DNA of 48,421 nt from Candidatus Tayloriibacteriota bacterium (GTDB lineage Bacteria; Patescibacteriota; Minisyncoccia; Phycocordibacterales; SIBU01), in NCBI GenBank assembly GCA_009695005.1, contig SIBU01000006.1, positions 1-48,421 on the forward strand, given 5' to 3'. The translations under genes and the position numbers were made by a program. Below the pieces are notes generated by a model. The model was not told the DNA's origin and made no database searches. It worked only from the letters and a program-made list of their open reading frames with translations. Shown here piece after piece: positions 1-7,561 of the stretch. How positions within the stretch are numbered: the first letter of the stretch is position 1; the number at the start of each line of letters is the position of its first letter.

Positions 1-572
1 GCCAGGGAGGGGAAGGGTATAGGGTTTAGGGTGTAGGAAGAAGACTCGACATCCTCGTTTCGCTTCAGAAGCGAAACGAGGATGTGTCCCTCCATATGAT
101 TTGTCGCCACGACAGGAATATCCCACGCTACGCTCAAGGCTTTTGCAAAGTTAATGCCTACCCAAAGAGCCGGTTCAAGTCCTGGACCAGATGTCACAGC
201 TATCAAATCAATTGGTGGTTTCTCGATAGTTGGAATATACTCTAAAAATAATTTTTGCAATTCTTGTTCTCTATCCAGAATTTTTTCTAGTTTATCATTT
301 TGAATTTGTTCGGAATTTGACTCCTGTGATTTTAGATTTTCGAAGCCAGATTCTTCCAAGGTTTTCTTTAGTAGTGGGACTAAGTTTCGGCCATGTTCAC
401 GTTTTGCCATCATAGGGAAAACACCACCATATTGTTTATGGAGTTCAATCTGGGATAAAACTTTATTTGATAATATTTTTATTGAAAACGGCGGTTTATT
501 TTCTAGGTTATCAATCTCAATGATTGAGAGTGCTGTTTCGTCGCACGATGTTTCAATACCTAAAATTATCAT
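1..572 (-). CDS. tsaD: tRNA N6-threonylcarbamoyladenosine synthase subunit TsaD, N-terminal part (runs off the left edge)
   Basis: The leftward frame opens with MIILGIETSCDET, the classic start of the TsaD/Kae1/YgjD family, and continues with the metal-binding region NHMEGH near residue 160. TsaD transfers the threonylcarbamoyl group from TsaB-bound threonylcarbamoyl-AMP to A37 of ANN-decoding tRNAs in the cytoplasm. About 190 codons are present; the C-terminal half lies outside the window. After NHMEGH the reading frame contains a 37-bp perfect palindrome and a short Ser/Pro-rich stretch, about a dozen residues more than I expect in relatives from memory, where a phenylalanine-rich segment before the glycine-rich loop normally follows directly. 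A TATAAT box lies 16 bases upstream of the ATG. Identity is very secure; the insertion is inferred without an alignment. Confidence 0.95.
   Translation of the reverse strand, partial: MIILGIETSCDETALSIIEIDNLENKPPFSIKILSNKVLSQIELHKQYGGVFPMMAKREHGRNLVPLLKKTLEESGFENLKSQESNSEQIQNDKLEKILDREQELQKLFLEYIPTIEKPPIDLIAVTSGPGLEPALWVGINFAKALSVAWDIPVVATNHMEGHILVSLLKRNEDVESSSYTLNPIPFPSL
49..85. repeat. 37-bp perfect palindrome inside the tsaD coding frame
   Basis: Arms of 18 bp (49-66 and 68-85) pair perfectly around one central base. The core is GTTTCGC/GCGAAAC, the same core seen in the terminator hairpin at 29665-29701. It is read in frame as LVSLLKRNED within TsaD, so it does not act as a terminator here. 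Confidence 0.85.
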
Positions 573-588
573 ATTGGATATGCTAGCA

Positions 589-594
589 ATTATA
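589..594 (-). promoter_or_regulatory. Putative -10 box of tsaD
   Basis: On the minus strand a perfect TATAAT lies 16 bases before the tsaD ATG at 572. No good -35 hexamer is visible at 17 bp, so this is a one-box prediction. Confidence 0.4.
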
Positions 595-614
595 AGGAAA
601 AATAACCATTTTAA

Positions 615-657
615 ATAAAAAAATCCCCTCGTATGCCAGTGTGACACACGAGGGGAT
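615..657 (-). terminator. Intrinsic terminator after the PKD protein gene
   Basis: A 10-bp stem (623-632 with 648-657, ATCCCCTCGT/ACGAGGGGAT) is followed on the minus strand by a run of seven T. It sits 6 bases after the stop of the 663-2099 gene and insulates it from tsaD. Confidence 0.85.
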
Positions 658-662
658 GGAGC

Positions 663-2099
663 TCAATTTACTCTCTCAGCTTTGATAAAGCTTTTTTCAA
701 GGACCATGTTAAGGGTCACAAGTACAACATCAGCCTCACCCTTGACTTGAACCGTCAAGGTTGACCATCCAAGCAGGTTATCCGATCGGAGAATTCTGTA
801 CGTTCCTGCTGGTCCGGATAGGGATACTGTCGACTGCGTGCTGTTCGAGCGCACAATTTTTAGTATTACCGGTTGTAACGGCGTTACAATCTGTACCGAC
901 TCAGAGGAGAAGTGATCTCCATCGGAGGCAACAGATCTGAGGCGGAAACGGTACTGCGTCGGACTTGCTCGTCCAGCATTCCATTTGTATGTCAAAACCT
1001 TTTTTGTCTCACCAGAGACTAGATTTGTGACACTACCTGCTGAAACCCAATTTGTGAACGCGCCATTATTAATGGATAGTTCCCAAGTGGATGCGATTAC
1101 CCCAACGTAGTTGCCAGTTCCGACGTTGTCTATTTGCCCACTTATCTCAAGTGGCGTTCCTTCAACAACGTTTCCGTTCACAACATCTGCCCTCACCGTT
1201 ATCGAGAAAGGTTTCGTTGGCGGTAGCGGGATTGCAACGTAGATAATGGCTGACTCCTTGTTGGTCGTGCCATTGCCTGAAACAGTTAGTGTAACCGTTT
1301 TTTCACCAGTAACTGTGTACTGGTGTGTGGGATTCTGAAGAGAACTAGATGTGTTGTCTCCAAAGTCCCAGAGCCAACTTGTTGCATTGCGAGACTTGTC
1401 GGTGAATTGAATCACCGAGGTCGGCTGTCCAACTGCTATGCTAGCGGTGAAGGCAGCGATAGCTGGGTTGGTTATGGGTGGGGGAGGCGCGGGAAGGTTG
1501 AATGCCACAGAGGTTTCGATTACTTCCTGTCCTTCCGCCCAGTATTCTGCCGTGATCGTCCAAGGTCGGTTGCTCTCAATGAACTGACGAATGCTTTCCT
1601 TACCGACCGCGTCATTTGAAGAGACATAAAACGCGTTGGCAACACCGGCTCCGTAGAGCTCGGTAATCAAGGGGTCGTCAACATTTTTGATTGATCCGTT
1701 CAAGTCCTTTCCAAAACGTGAAACCGAAAGTCCTGGAAAGATTCCAGTAAAATTCATCTTGTTTACAGGATCAGAACTTTTGATCCTGTAATGAACTCGG
1801 CTGGCATAGAAGGGCGTCTGACTTGTGTAGTAGAACGGAAATCGGATTTCAAATCCAGTCCCGTTTTCCGACAATTGAATCATCGACTGCTCCGCTAGTT
1901 GTCCCGGTGCAAGAGCTCCACTCGGAGCAATTTTCTGAGACACATTTTGAAGAATAGTGGACCGTTGAGCCGACCATTCTGTTATGTTGGTTACGTTTAC
2001 TGTCGGGCGAGCAAAAACCATTCCTGCTGCCTGACAAGGTTGAGGTTGAGTTACGCTGGCGCAAAGCACCAGTGCCGTTATTACAATGAACTTTTTCAT
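663..2099 (-). CDS. Secreted protein with a PKD domain
   Basis: The product of 478 residues begins MKKFIVITALVLCASV and has a typical Sec signal peptide with likely cleavage after CQA, so it is exported. The ATG at 2099 is chosen over an upstream TTG at 2111 because the signal peptide starts there. Residues near 215-290 form a PKD (polycystic kidney disease) beta-sandwich, with the diagnostic WLWDFGDN and the following NPTHQY. The flanks look like further beta domains, one of them (near 305-405) resembling a CARDB/Ig-like fold. No enzymatic motif or C-terminal anchor is seen. PKD domains usually mediate protein or carbohydrate binding on the cell surface. The gene is visibly GC-richer than its neighbours and has its own promoter and terminator, which suggests a separately acquired unit. 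Function unknown. Confidence 0.8.
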   Translation of the reverse strand: MKKFIVITALVLCASVTQPQPCQAAGMVFARPTVNVTNITEWSAQRSTILQNVSQKIAPSGALAPGQLAEQSMIQLSENGTGFEIRFPFYYTSQTPFYASRVHYRIKSSDPVNKMNFTGIFPGLSVSRFGKDLNGSIKNVDDPLITELYGAGVANAFYVSSNDAVGKESIRQFIESNRPWTITAEYWAEGQEVIETSVAFNLPAPPPPITNPAIAAFTASIAVGQPTSVIQFTDKSRNATSWLWDFGDNTSSSLQNPTHQYTVTGEKTVTLTVSGNGTTNKESAIIYVAIPLPPTKPFSITVRADVVNGNVVEGTPLEISGQIDNVGTGNYVGVIASTWELSINNGAFTNWVSAGSVTNLVSGETKKVLTYKWNAGRASPTQYRFRLRSVASDGDHFSSESVQIVTPLQPVILKIVRSNSTQSTVSLSGPAGTYRILRSDNLLGWSTLTVQVKGEADVVLVTLNMVLEKSFIKAERVN

Positions 2100-2147
2100 A
2101 AATTTCTGCAAACCGCGGTATTTCAGAGTTGTTGGTGTCCGGATTTG

Positions 2148-2176
2148 AGAATAACCCTAATGTCCTTGATTGTCAA
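2148..2176 (-). promoter_or_regulatory. Promoter of the PKD protein gene
   Basis: On the minus strand TTGACA (2176-2171), a 17-bp spacer and TATTCT (2153-2148) form a good sigma-70-type promoter about 50 bases before the start codon. One copy of the TGTCCTT motif (2161-2167) lies inside the spacer, where a bound repressor would block transcription. Confidence 0.65.
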
Positions 2177-2378
2177 TCAACATTTGAAATGTGTCCTTAA
2201 AATTTTTCAAAAAAGTTAAAACATGTAGCACATGCGTTTGTCAACTGCGAAGAATAATGTCCTTTAAAATAAATGGATTTAGGGTTCGAGTAGAAAATCA
2301 CTTTAAAATTAAGGATAATTATAAAGGACATAGGTGAGAATATATATGTCCTTGATTGTTTTCTACTGATGTCCTTTA
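2161..2378. promoter_or_regulatory. Intergenic region with six TGTCCTT sites between divergent genes
   Basis: The gene-free stretch 2112-2522 holds the 7-mer TGTCCTT (or AAGGACA) at 2161, 2192, 2259, 2324 (reverse), 2347 and 2370. TGTCCTTGATTGT is repeated exactly at 2161-2173 and 2347-2359. The sites at 2320-2332 and 2341-2353 face each other as an inverted repeat. Three more copies lie at the 3' end of the downstream gene (5165-5206). The clustering suggests operator sites for a DNA-binding protein controlling both flanking genes; that role is inference. Confidence 0.55.
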
Positions 2379-2522
2379 GATTTTACATTATTTAGTGTCA
2401 TTTTTTCTAAAAATGATTTGGTAGTTCTTGACAATGATAGTTCTGCGTATAGGATGGGGTTTAAAGCATATTATATGGCTCTATATCTGAACAAAATCCG
2501 ACTAGGCAGAACAAAACTTGAA

Positions 2523-5192
2523 ATGCTAAAAACTGTATTTTCTCAGTTCCTAATTACTGTTTTGATTGCAGGTATGTTTCCAGTGTCTGTTTTTGCTATC
2601 GATACTTCTGCATCGTTGGGAGATGAAGTTTCTGTTGCACCAGCCTCCTCTTCCATTGGAGATGAAGTTGTATCAAGTACGGTTGCCTCAGTAACTTCTG
2701 TATCTTTAGGTGATGAGTCGGGAACTTCAGTAATTGGAATACCAAATATTCCTGCTTCTACTTCCGTTGGTGATGAAATTTCTAGTTTGCCACCAACTTC
2801 TTCATCATTGGGAGATAATGCAGTTTCCTTATCTGTTACGGCTTCGGTTGGCGATGAGGTTGTGAGTGTTTTGTCAGTTTCTGGTTCAGTTGGTGATGAA
2901 AATATTGTTTTAGTTCCTGCTGTTTCTGGATCTGTGGGAGATGAGGGAGCTAGTGTTATTGTTACCACGGGGTCAACGGGGGATGAAGTTGTTTCCCAGC
3001 TTAATGTATCTTCTTCGATTGGTGATGAAATTTTAACTCCTCCCGCTACTTCTGCGTCTGTTGGAGATGAGGTTGCACGTCATCTAATTACCTCAGGTTC
3101 AATCGGTGACGAGGTGGCTATTTTACCAATTACCAGTGCCTCAATTGGTGATGAGAATCTTTCATCAACTCTTGTTACTTCGGCTTCAGTTGGTGATGAG
3201 AATCTTTCATCAACTCTTGTTACTTCGGCTTCAGTTGGAGATGAAGTTATTACCCATCTGGTAATTTCAGGTTCAATTGGCGATGAAGTTATTACTCTGC
3301 CACCAGTTGTTGCATCATTGGGTGATGAAGTTATTACTCTGCCACCAGTTGTTGCTTCATTGGGCGATGAAGTTATAAGTTCCGGCGGCGGCAGCACCGG
3401 TGGCGGAGGAGGTGGTGGTGGTATTGTCACTCCACCGCCTTCTGTGTGTCCGACTGCAAGCATCTCGAGTCCACTGTCAGTTTCTACCGTTGTGTCTCAG
3501 CCATTTTCATACACTTTTTCTGCAATCACTTCACCTGTAACTGGAGGAACTTTTACATTTTCGTTAGGTAACTCGCTTCCAGCAGGATTAAGTTTCGATT
3601 CCTCAACCAGAGTGATTTCTGGAACGCCTGCAGTGACAGGAACTTTCAATATTCAAGTTACAGTAAGTAATCCTTGTGGCAGTAGTACTTCCACCCTCGT
3701 GATAGTGGTTACTCCCGGTGCTGTAGTTAGTTGTTCAATTCCCAGTGTCTCCAGCGCCTTAGCCGTATCTGGAACATTGAATCAGGCATTTGCATATACT
3801 TTCACTGCAACTACTACTCAGGCGACGAGTTCATTGTCTACTTTTGCAATTCCAGGAGCGCTTCCATCAGGATTATCTTTTTCAACAAGTACAGCTACCA
3901 TATCAGGAATTCCAACTCAGTCAGGAACATATAACATTCCTTTGTCAGTAAGCAATCCTTGTGGTAGCTCGAATGCTATTCTTGTAATTACAGTACCAGT
4001 GGTTTCTTCTGGAGGCGGCAGCAGCGGTGGTGGTGGAGGTGGTGGTGGTGGTGGATCAGTTTCTATACCTACACCTCCCGCTTCAAACGGCGGAGGTAAT
4101 AGTGGCACAATTCCTCCCGCTTCAAACGGAGGTGGTGGAGGAGGCGGTGGGGGAGGAACACTAATTCTGGTATCAAACTCTTCTGTTTGCCCAGTAGGAC
4201 AAGGATCAGTTGAGGTTAATTGGTATACCAATTATGAAACTGGTGGCAGGGTACTTTTTGGTACAAGTTCCGTCTCAGTTCTTGGTGTTGCCCCACTTTT
4301 TGGTTATCAAAATGGGACAGATAAAAATACAGTTGGAACCACTACACATAAAGTGATTATTAACGGCCTTATTTCAGGTACCACTTATTTTTTTAGAGCG
4401 GCATCTGGTTTCTCTCAAATAGGTTATACAGAATCAGTTGGAAATGAAATAAGCATAGTTGTTGGGTCAGGTGCACAATGCAAGACAGCATCAACATTGA
4501 CTCAAGTATCTCCCGGCAATCTTAATGTTGCATGTCCATATATTGAGGATTATATGAGACTTGATTTAAATAATAATGTTGAACAGGTATACAGACTTCA
4601 GAATTTTTTGAAAGTAGTCCAAGGATTAGATGTTGATAGTAATGGCGTATTTGATGCAAAAACAAAAGTTGCTGTTATAGCATTTCAAAATAAGTATAAG
4701 GAAGATGTTTTGATGCCTTGGGGATCTAACTCAAAAGCTACTGGTTATGTCTATATAATGACCAAGCAAAAAATAAACCAAATAATGTGTGGAGGTTCAT
4801 TACAAAGACCAAATGAACAGAAGATAGTAAATGACCACAGGACAGAGCCATCTGTTACTCCAACTACGTCAAATGAGCCACAATTTACCACTCCACCACA
4901 GGAGGAACTGGAAATTATCGGCCTAGTAGGTGATGAAACAGACAAAGTTAATGACATCTCTGCAACTACGACAGTGGGTAATATGCAGCTAACAGCCTCA
5001 GCCTATTATTCTTCGCTAACTGACTTACTAAATTATAATTTCCATGTTGACATTAATCTTGGGTTGTTACTCATCGTTGTGTTGCTTGTAAGCATAATTG
5101 GACTGCTGGTCTACTTAAAAAGAAAGGAACTTAGAAACCGTTGGGGTATATGGCTAGAAAGGCGTAAAGGACAAGACTATAAAGGACAGTAG
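2523..5192 (+). CDS. Surface-anchored repeat protein with S-x-GDE repeats, Ig-like domains and a peptidoglycan-binding domain
   Basis: The ATG at 2523 starts a clear signal peptide (MLKTVFSQFLITVLIAG...VFA). Upstream in-frame starts exist at 2418 (TTG), 2454 and 2475 and cannot be excluded. About 18 copies of a 13-20-residue repeat with S-[ILV]-GDE follow, then a glycine-rich linker, two He_PIG/cadherin-like beta domains with LPAGLSF/LPSGLSF and ISGTP/ISGIP signatures, two more polyglycine linkers and a fibronectin-like domain. Next is a peptidoglycan-binding-1-type domain (VEQVYRLQNFLK...AVIAFQNKY...DVLMPWG) of the form common in CPR surface proteins. One more LVGDE copy precedes a C-terminal membrane helix and a basic tail. 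The likely topology is envelope-anchored with the repeats displayed outside, suiting adhesion to host cells; the role is inferred. Confidence 0.85.
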   Translation: MLKTVFSQFLITVLIAGMFPVSVFAIDTSASLGDEVSVAPASSSIGDEVVSSTVASVTSVSLGDESGTSVIGIPNIPASTSVGDEISSLPPTSSSLGDNAVSLSVTASVGDEVVSVLSVSGSVGDENIVLVPAVSGSVGDEGASVIVTTGSTGDEVVSQLNVSSSIGDEILTPPATSASVGDEVARHLITSGSIGDEVAILPITSASIGDENLSSTLVTSASVGDENLSSTLVTSASVGDEVITHLVISGSIGDEVITLPPVVASLGDEVITLPPVVASLGDEVISSGGGSTGGGGGGGGIVTPPPSVCPTASISSPLSVSTVVSQPFSYTFSAITSPVTGGTFTFSLGNSLPAGLSFDSSTRVISGTPAVTGTFNIQVTVSNPCGSSTSTLVIVVTPGAVVSCSIPSVSSALAVSGTLNQAFAYTFTATTTQATSSLSTFAIPGALPSGLSFSTSTATISGIPTQSGTYNIPLSVSNPCGSSNAILVITVPVVSSGGGSSGGGGGGGGGGSVSIPTPPASNGGGNSGTIPPASNGGGGGGGGGGTLILVSNSSVCPVGQGSVEVNWYTNYETGGRVLFGTSSVSVLGVAPLFGYQNGTDKNTVGTTTHKVIINGLISGTTYFFRAASGFSQIGYTESVGNEISIVVGSGAQCKTASTLTQVSPGNLNVACPYIEDYMRLDLNNNVEQVYRLQNFLKVVQGLDVDSNGVFDAKTKVAVIAFQNKYKEDVLMPWGSNSKATGYVYIMTKQKINQIMCGGSLQRPNEQKIVNDHRTEPSVTPTTSNEPQFTTPPQEELEIIGLVGDETDKVNDISATTTVGNMQLTASAYYSSLTDLLNYNFHVDINLGLLLIVVLLVSIIGLLVYLKRKELRNRWGIWLERRKGQDYKGQ
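2613..3380 (+). repeat. Tandem protein-coding repeats (S-x-GDE)
   Basis: About 18 in-frame units of 39-60 bp each encode S-[LIV]-GDE followed by a Thr/Ser/Val/Pro-rich spacer. The last units are nearly identical at the DNA level (3144-3193 versus 3189-3238; 3285-3329 versus 3327-3371), indicating recent duplication, while the first units have diverged. Unit number may vary between strains. Confidence 0.9.
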
Positions 5193-5206
5193 GAATGTCC
5201 TTTATA
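5178..5206. repeat. Inverted repeat of the TGTCCTT motif overlapping the stop codon
   Basis: TATAAAGGACA (5178-5188) and TGTCCTTTATA (5196-5206) are perfect 11-bp arms around a 7-base loop containing the TAG stop. A further TAAAGGACA lies at 5165-5173. No T-run follows, so this is not a canonical terminator and may be a protein-binding site. Confidence 0.6.
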
Positions 5207-5418
5207 CAATTTCGCTAGCTCAACTTTACAAAAAAATTGAATATGTTGTATTAAAATTCGCTGTGGCTAATAACTGCCGAACAGTAATATAAGTTCTTTC
5301 AGTGTTATTCGGCAGGTGGTAATATTTATTTACAGTAATCGTATCTGTAAGAACTTTGTGGAATGCGATTTGCGAGATTATGGATAACAATTTGAACATT
5401 CGCCAAGAGAGTGAGAAT

Positions 5419-6576
5419 ATGGAAATTAGTTTTTTGTTACCCTGTTTAAATGAAGCAAGAACTCTTTTAGATTGTATAAGAGAATGCCAGGAAGCAATTA
5501 GACTCTCAGGTGTGGTTGGAGAAGTTGTAGTTTCGGATAATGGGAGTACTGATGGATCACAAGATATTGTAAAGGAATCCGGAGCTAAACTTGTGTGTGC
5601 TACAGAAAGAGGGTACGGCAGTACGCTAATTTGTGGTATTGCTGCAGTTAAGGGTAGGTATGTTCTTATTGGTGATAGTGACATGAGTTACAACTTTTTG
5701 CAGATGCCGCTTTTTTTAAAAAAGCTTCATAAAGGTTATGATCTTGTTGTTGGATGTCGAATGCCAAAAGGTGGTGGTGAAATTAAATCTGGCGCTATGC
5801 CGATTTTACATCGGTATTTGGGAAATCCTTTTCTTTCATGGTTGGGTCGTTTACTCTTTAAAACTCAGATAGTAGATTTTCATTGCGGTTTGAGGGCGTT
5901 TGATAGAGAGAAAATTTTATCTCTCAATCTTAAATATAGAGGAATGGAATTTGCCTCTGAAATGATTGTTAAGTCAAAACTGGCGGGATTAAAAATTGCT
6001 CAAGTACCCGTTACCTTGCGTAGAGATGGTCGAAAGCGCAATAGTCACCTGAATACATGGGGTGATGGGTGGAAACACTTACGATTTATGCTTTTGCATG
6101 CGCCTAGATGGCTGTTTCTCTATCCCGGGGTAGCACTGTGTCTATTGTCTGCATTGGTATTTGGGTGGTTGGCTTATAGTCCAGTTTTGATTAATGGAAT
6201 TCGCTTTGATACAAACACTTTGATGATTTCTTCAGTTGGGATTTTAATAGGATTTCAGATATTAACATTTGGTCTGGTGGCGGAAATAGTATCTGCTCGT
6301 TCATTGAGATTACCGCAGTCATTTATGGCACGCAAGATACTAAAAATTGGTCCATTCGAAACAGGAATATTTGCTGGGTTGGGATTTTTTATTGCAGGAT
6401 TGATTTGTTTGTCTTTAGCTTTTATAAAATGGAAAAATGTTGGATTTGGGAATTTAAGTTATCCTGATACTTTACGTTTAGTTATTCCAGCGGTAACAGC
6501 GATTTCTCTAGGTGTTCAGGTAGTTTTTGGAGGTTTCCTTTTGGGAATTTTTGGCTCTGATGAAGACCAATTATAG
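5419..6576 (+). CDS. Family 2 glycosyltransferase with C-terminal membrane helices
   Basis: The GT-A fold starts at once with EISFLLPCLNEA; the nucleotide-binding DNGSTDGS and a GDSDMSY motif (DxD-like) follow, as in dolichol-phosphate-mannose-synthase-like GT2 enzymes. Residues from about 230 carry four hydrophobic segments, so the enzyme is membrane-bound with a cytoplasmic catalytic head. It probably moves a sugar from a nucleotide donor to a lipid carrier or envelope glycan; donor and acceptor cannot be read from sequence. The ATG at 5419 is preferred because a GAGAG ribosome-binding site lies 7 bases upstream and the catalytic fold begins directly after it; earlier starts at 5356 (TTG) and 5380 are possible. 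The gene stands alone; 5207-5418 shows no other gene. Confidence 0.85.
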   Translation: MEISFLLPCLNEARTLLDCIRECQEAIRLSGVVGEVVVSDNGSTDGSQDIVKESGAKLVCATERGYGSTLICGIAAVKGRYVLIGDSDMSYNFLQMPLFLKKLHKGYDLVVGCRMPKGGGEIKSGAMPILHRYLGNPFLSWLGRLLFKTQIVDFHCGLRAFDREKILSLNLKYRGMEFASEMIVKSKLAGLKIAQVPVTLRRDGRKRNSHLNTWGDGWKHLRFMLLHAPRWLFLYPGVALCLLSALVFGWLAYSPVLINGIRFDTNTLMISSVGILIGFQILTFGLVAEIVSARSLRLPQSFMARKILKIGPFETGIFAGLGFFIAGLICLSLAFIKWKNVGFGNLSYPDTLRLVIPAVTAISLGVQVVFGGFLLGIFGSDEDQL

Positions 6577-6599
6577 GAGAAATAAATTGTGAAGTTTCT

Positions 6600-6893
6600 G
6601 TGGGCGGTAAAGGAATTTCTCGGCCTACAGCCGCAGTACAGGTTTCCCATCTCGCAGACTCGATAAGGGAGAACCTTTTCGAATCCTCACTCAAGGCAAG
6701 CAGTTGCCTTGCTTACCACCCACAATTCGTGGGACTTTTTGTGGGCGGTAGAGGATTCGGTCACGCATAATTTTCTGGTGAAAATTTACGCGACCCCGAC
6801 TCGGCCCGTCGGCCTCCGTCTTTCGAATCCTCTACCACCATCACACTGACAACTTACAAAAACAGCCCAACGGGCTGTTTCTGTAAGTCATTG
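6600..6893 (-). repeat. tRNA-Val-linked element array (two units)
   Basis: Two units (6600-6740 and 6741-6893; 141 and about 152 bp) lie directly 3' of tRNA-Val. Each begins on the plus strand with GTGGGCGGTA, a copy of the tRNA 3' acceptor end. The distal unit is type I: a long stem, GTACTG and a GTA-loop hairpin in tRNA sense. The proximal unit is type II: an outer stem from the tRNA T-arm (GTAGAGGATTCG with CGAATCCTCTAC), GTCGGGGTCGCG, an AATTTTC/GAAAATT hairpin and GTGACC. A strong hairpin (ACAGCCC/GGGCTGT) sits next to the tRNA. No protein gene is present. Confidence 0.8.
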
Positions 6894-6966
6894 TGGGCGG
6901 TAGAGGATTCGAACCTCTGACCCCATCGACGTCAACGATGTGCTCTACCAACTGAGCTAACCGCCC
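6894..6966 (-). tRNA. tRNA-Val (GAC)
   Basis: The minus strand folds as a full cloverleaf: acceptor GGGCGGT/ACCGCCC, D-arm GCTC...GAGC, anticodon stem CATCG/CGATG with loop TTGACGT (anticodon GAC), and T-arm AGAGG/CCTCT around TTCGAAT. The discriminator is A. CCA is not encoded (ACA follows), so a nucleotidyltransferase must add it. Confidence 0.95.
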
Positions 6967-6993
6967 GAAAATAATTAAAAATACAACTAAATA

Positions 6994-7307
6994 TACGGGG
7001 AGATTCGGTCGCTACTCGACCAGTACACCTTTCCCATTTCTTCACGATATGAATCGCTCAGAAATATGGGAGAAGGTCTTCGACTCCCCGACGCAGAGCG
7101 TTTAGCCCTGCTTAGGTTCACAGCCTTGTCGCGTTGCTCCAAACCTGTGACCCTACGGGGAGATTCGGTCGCTACTCGACCAGTACACCTTTCCCATTTC
7201 TTCACGATACGAATCGCTCAGAAATATGGGAGAAGGTCTTCGACTCCCCGACGCAGAGCGTTTAGCTCTGCTTAGGTTCACAGCCTTGTCGCGTTGCTCC
7301 AAACCTG
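6994..7307 (-). repeat. tRNA-Glu-linked element array (two nearly identical 160-bp units)
   Basis: TACGGGGAG, a copy of the tRNA-Glu 3' end, occurs at 6994, 7154 and in the tRNA itself at 7314, an exact 160-bp period. The two units differ at only two positions I can see (gatatg/gatacg and agccct/agctct). Each is type I: P1 formed by the T-arm copy, a long P2 stem (CTTTCCCAT with ATGGGAGAAG), then in tRNA sense GTACTGGTCG, loop AGTAG and CGACC. A second hairpin (GCAGAGC/GCTCTGC) lies between core and tRNA. Open frames across this array are artefacts. Confidence 0.85.
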
Positions 7308-7379
7308 TGACCCTACGGGGAGTCGAACCCCGATTCCAGCCTTGAAAAGGCCGTGTCCTAACCATTAGACGATAGGGCC
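7308..7379 (-). tRNA. tRNA-Glu (TTC)
   Basis: The minus strand gives acceptor GGCCCTA/TAGGGTC with one G-U pair, the typical Glu D-arm TCGTCTAATGGTTAGGACA, anticodon loop TTTTCAA (anticodon TTC) and T-arm CGGGG/CCCCG. CCA is not encoded. Confidence 0.95.
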
Positions 7380-7474
7380 ATTAAGGAAAATTGACTCCCT
7401 AAAGACCCAAAAATAATAGCATTTTTTGTAAAATTAGCAAAAAATGCTAGGATTACTCGGTCAAACTAATCCAC

Positions 7475-7561
7475 GGAGGAGTGGCTGAGTGGTTGAAGGC
7501 ACCGCATTCGAAACGCGGCAGGGATGAAAGTCCCTCGTGGGTTCAAATCCCACCTCCTCCG
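7475..7561 (+). tRNA. tRNA-Ser (CGA)
   Basis: Plus-strand class II tRNA: acceptor GGAGGAG/CTCCTCC, discriminator G, anticodon loop TTCGAAA (anticodon CGA), long variable arm GGGA...TCCC and T-arm GTGGG/CCCAC. The next bases are CA, so a full CCA is not encoded. Confidence 0.95.

Noticed and set aside
2543-3463. Long leftward open frames opposite the surface-protein repeats, encoding SSPTE repeats
   Set aside because: They are the antisense image of the repetitive GDE codons; regular codon use keeps the opposite frame free of stops. No start signal or promoter fits.
5356-5418. Longer N-terminus of the glycosyltransferase from TTG 5356
   Set aside because: The fold begins right after the ATG at 5419, which has the better ribosome-binding site.
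5226-5684. Leftward frame of 152 codons over the start of the glycosyltransferase
   Set aside because: It overlaps a well-recognised gene in antisense and shows no family resemblance.
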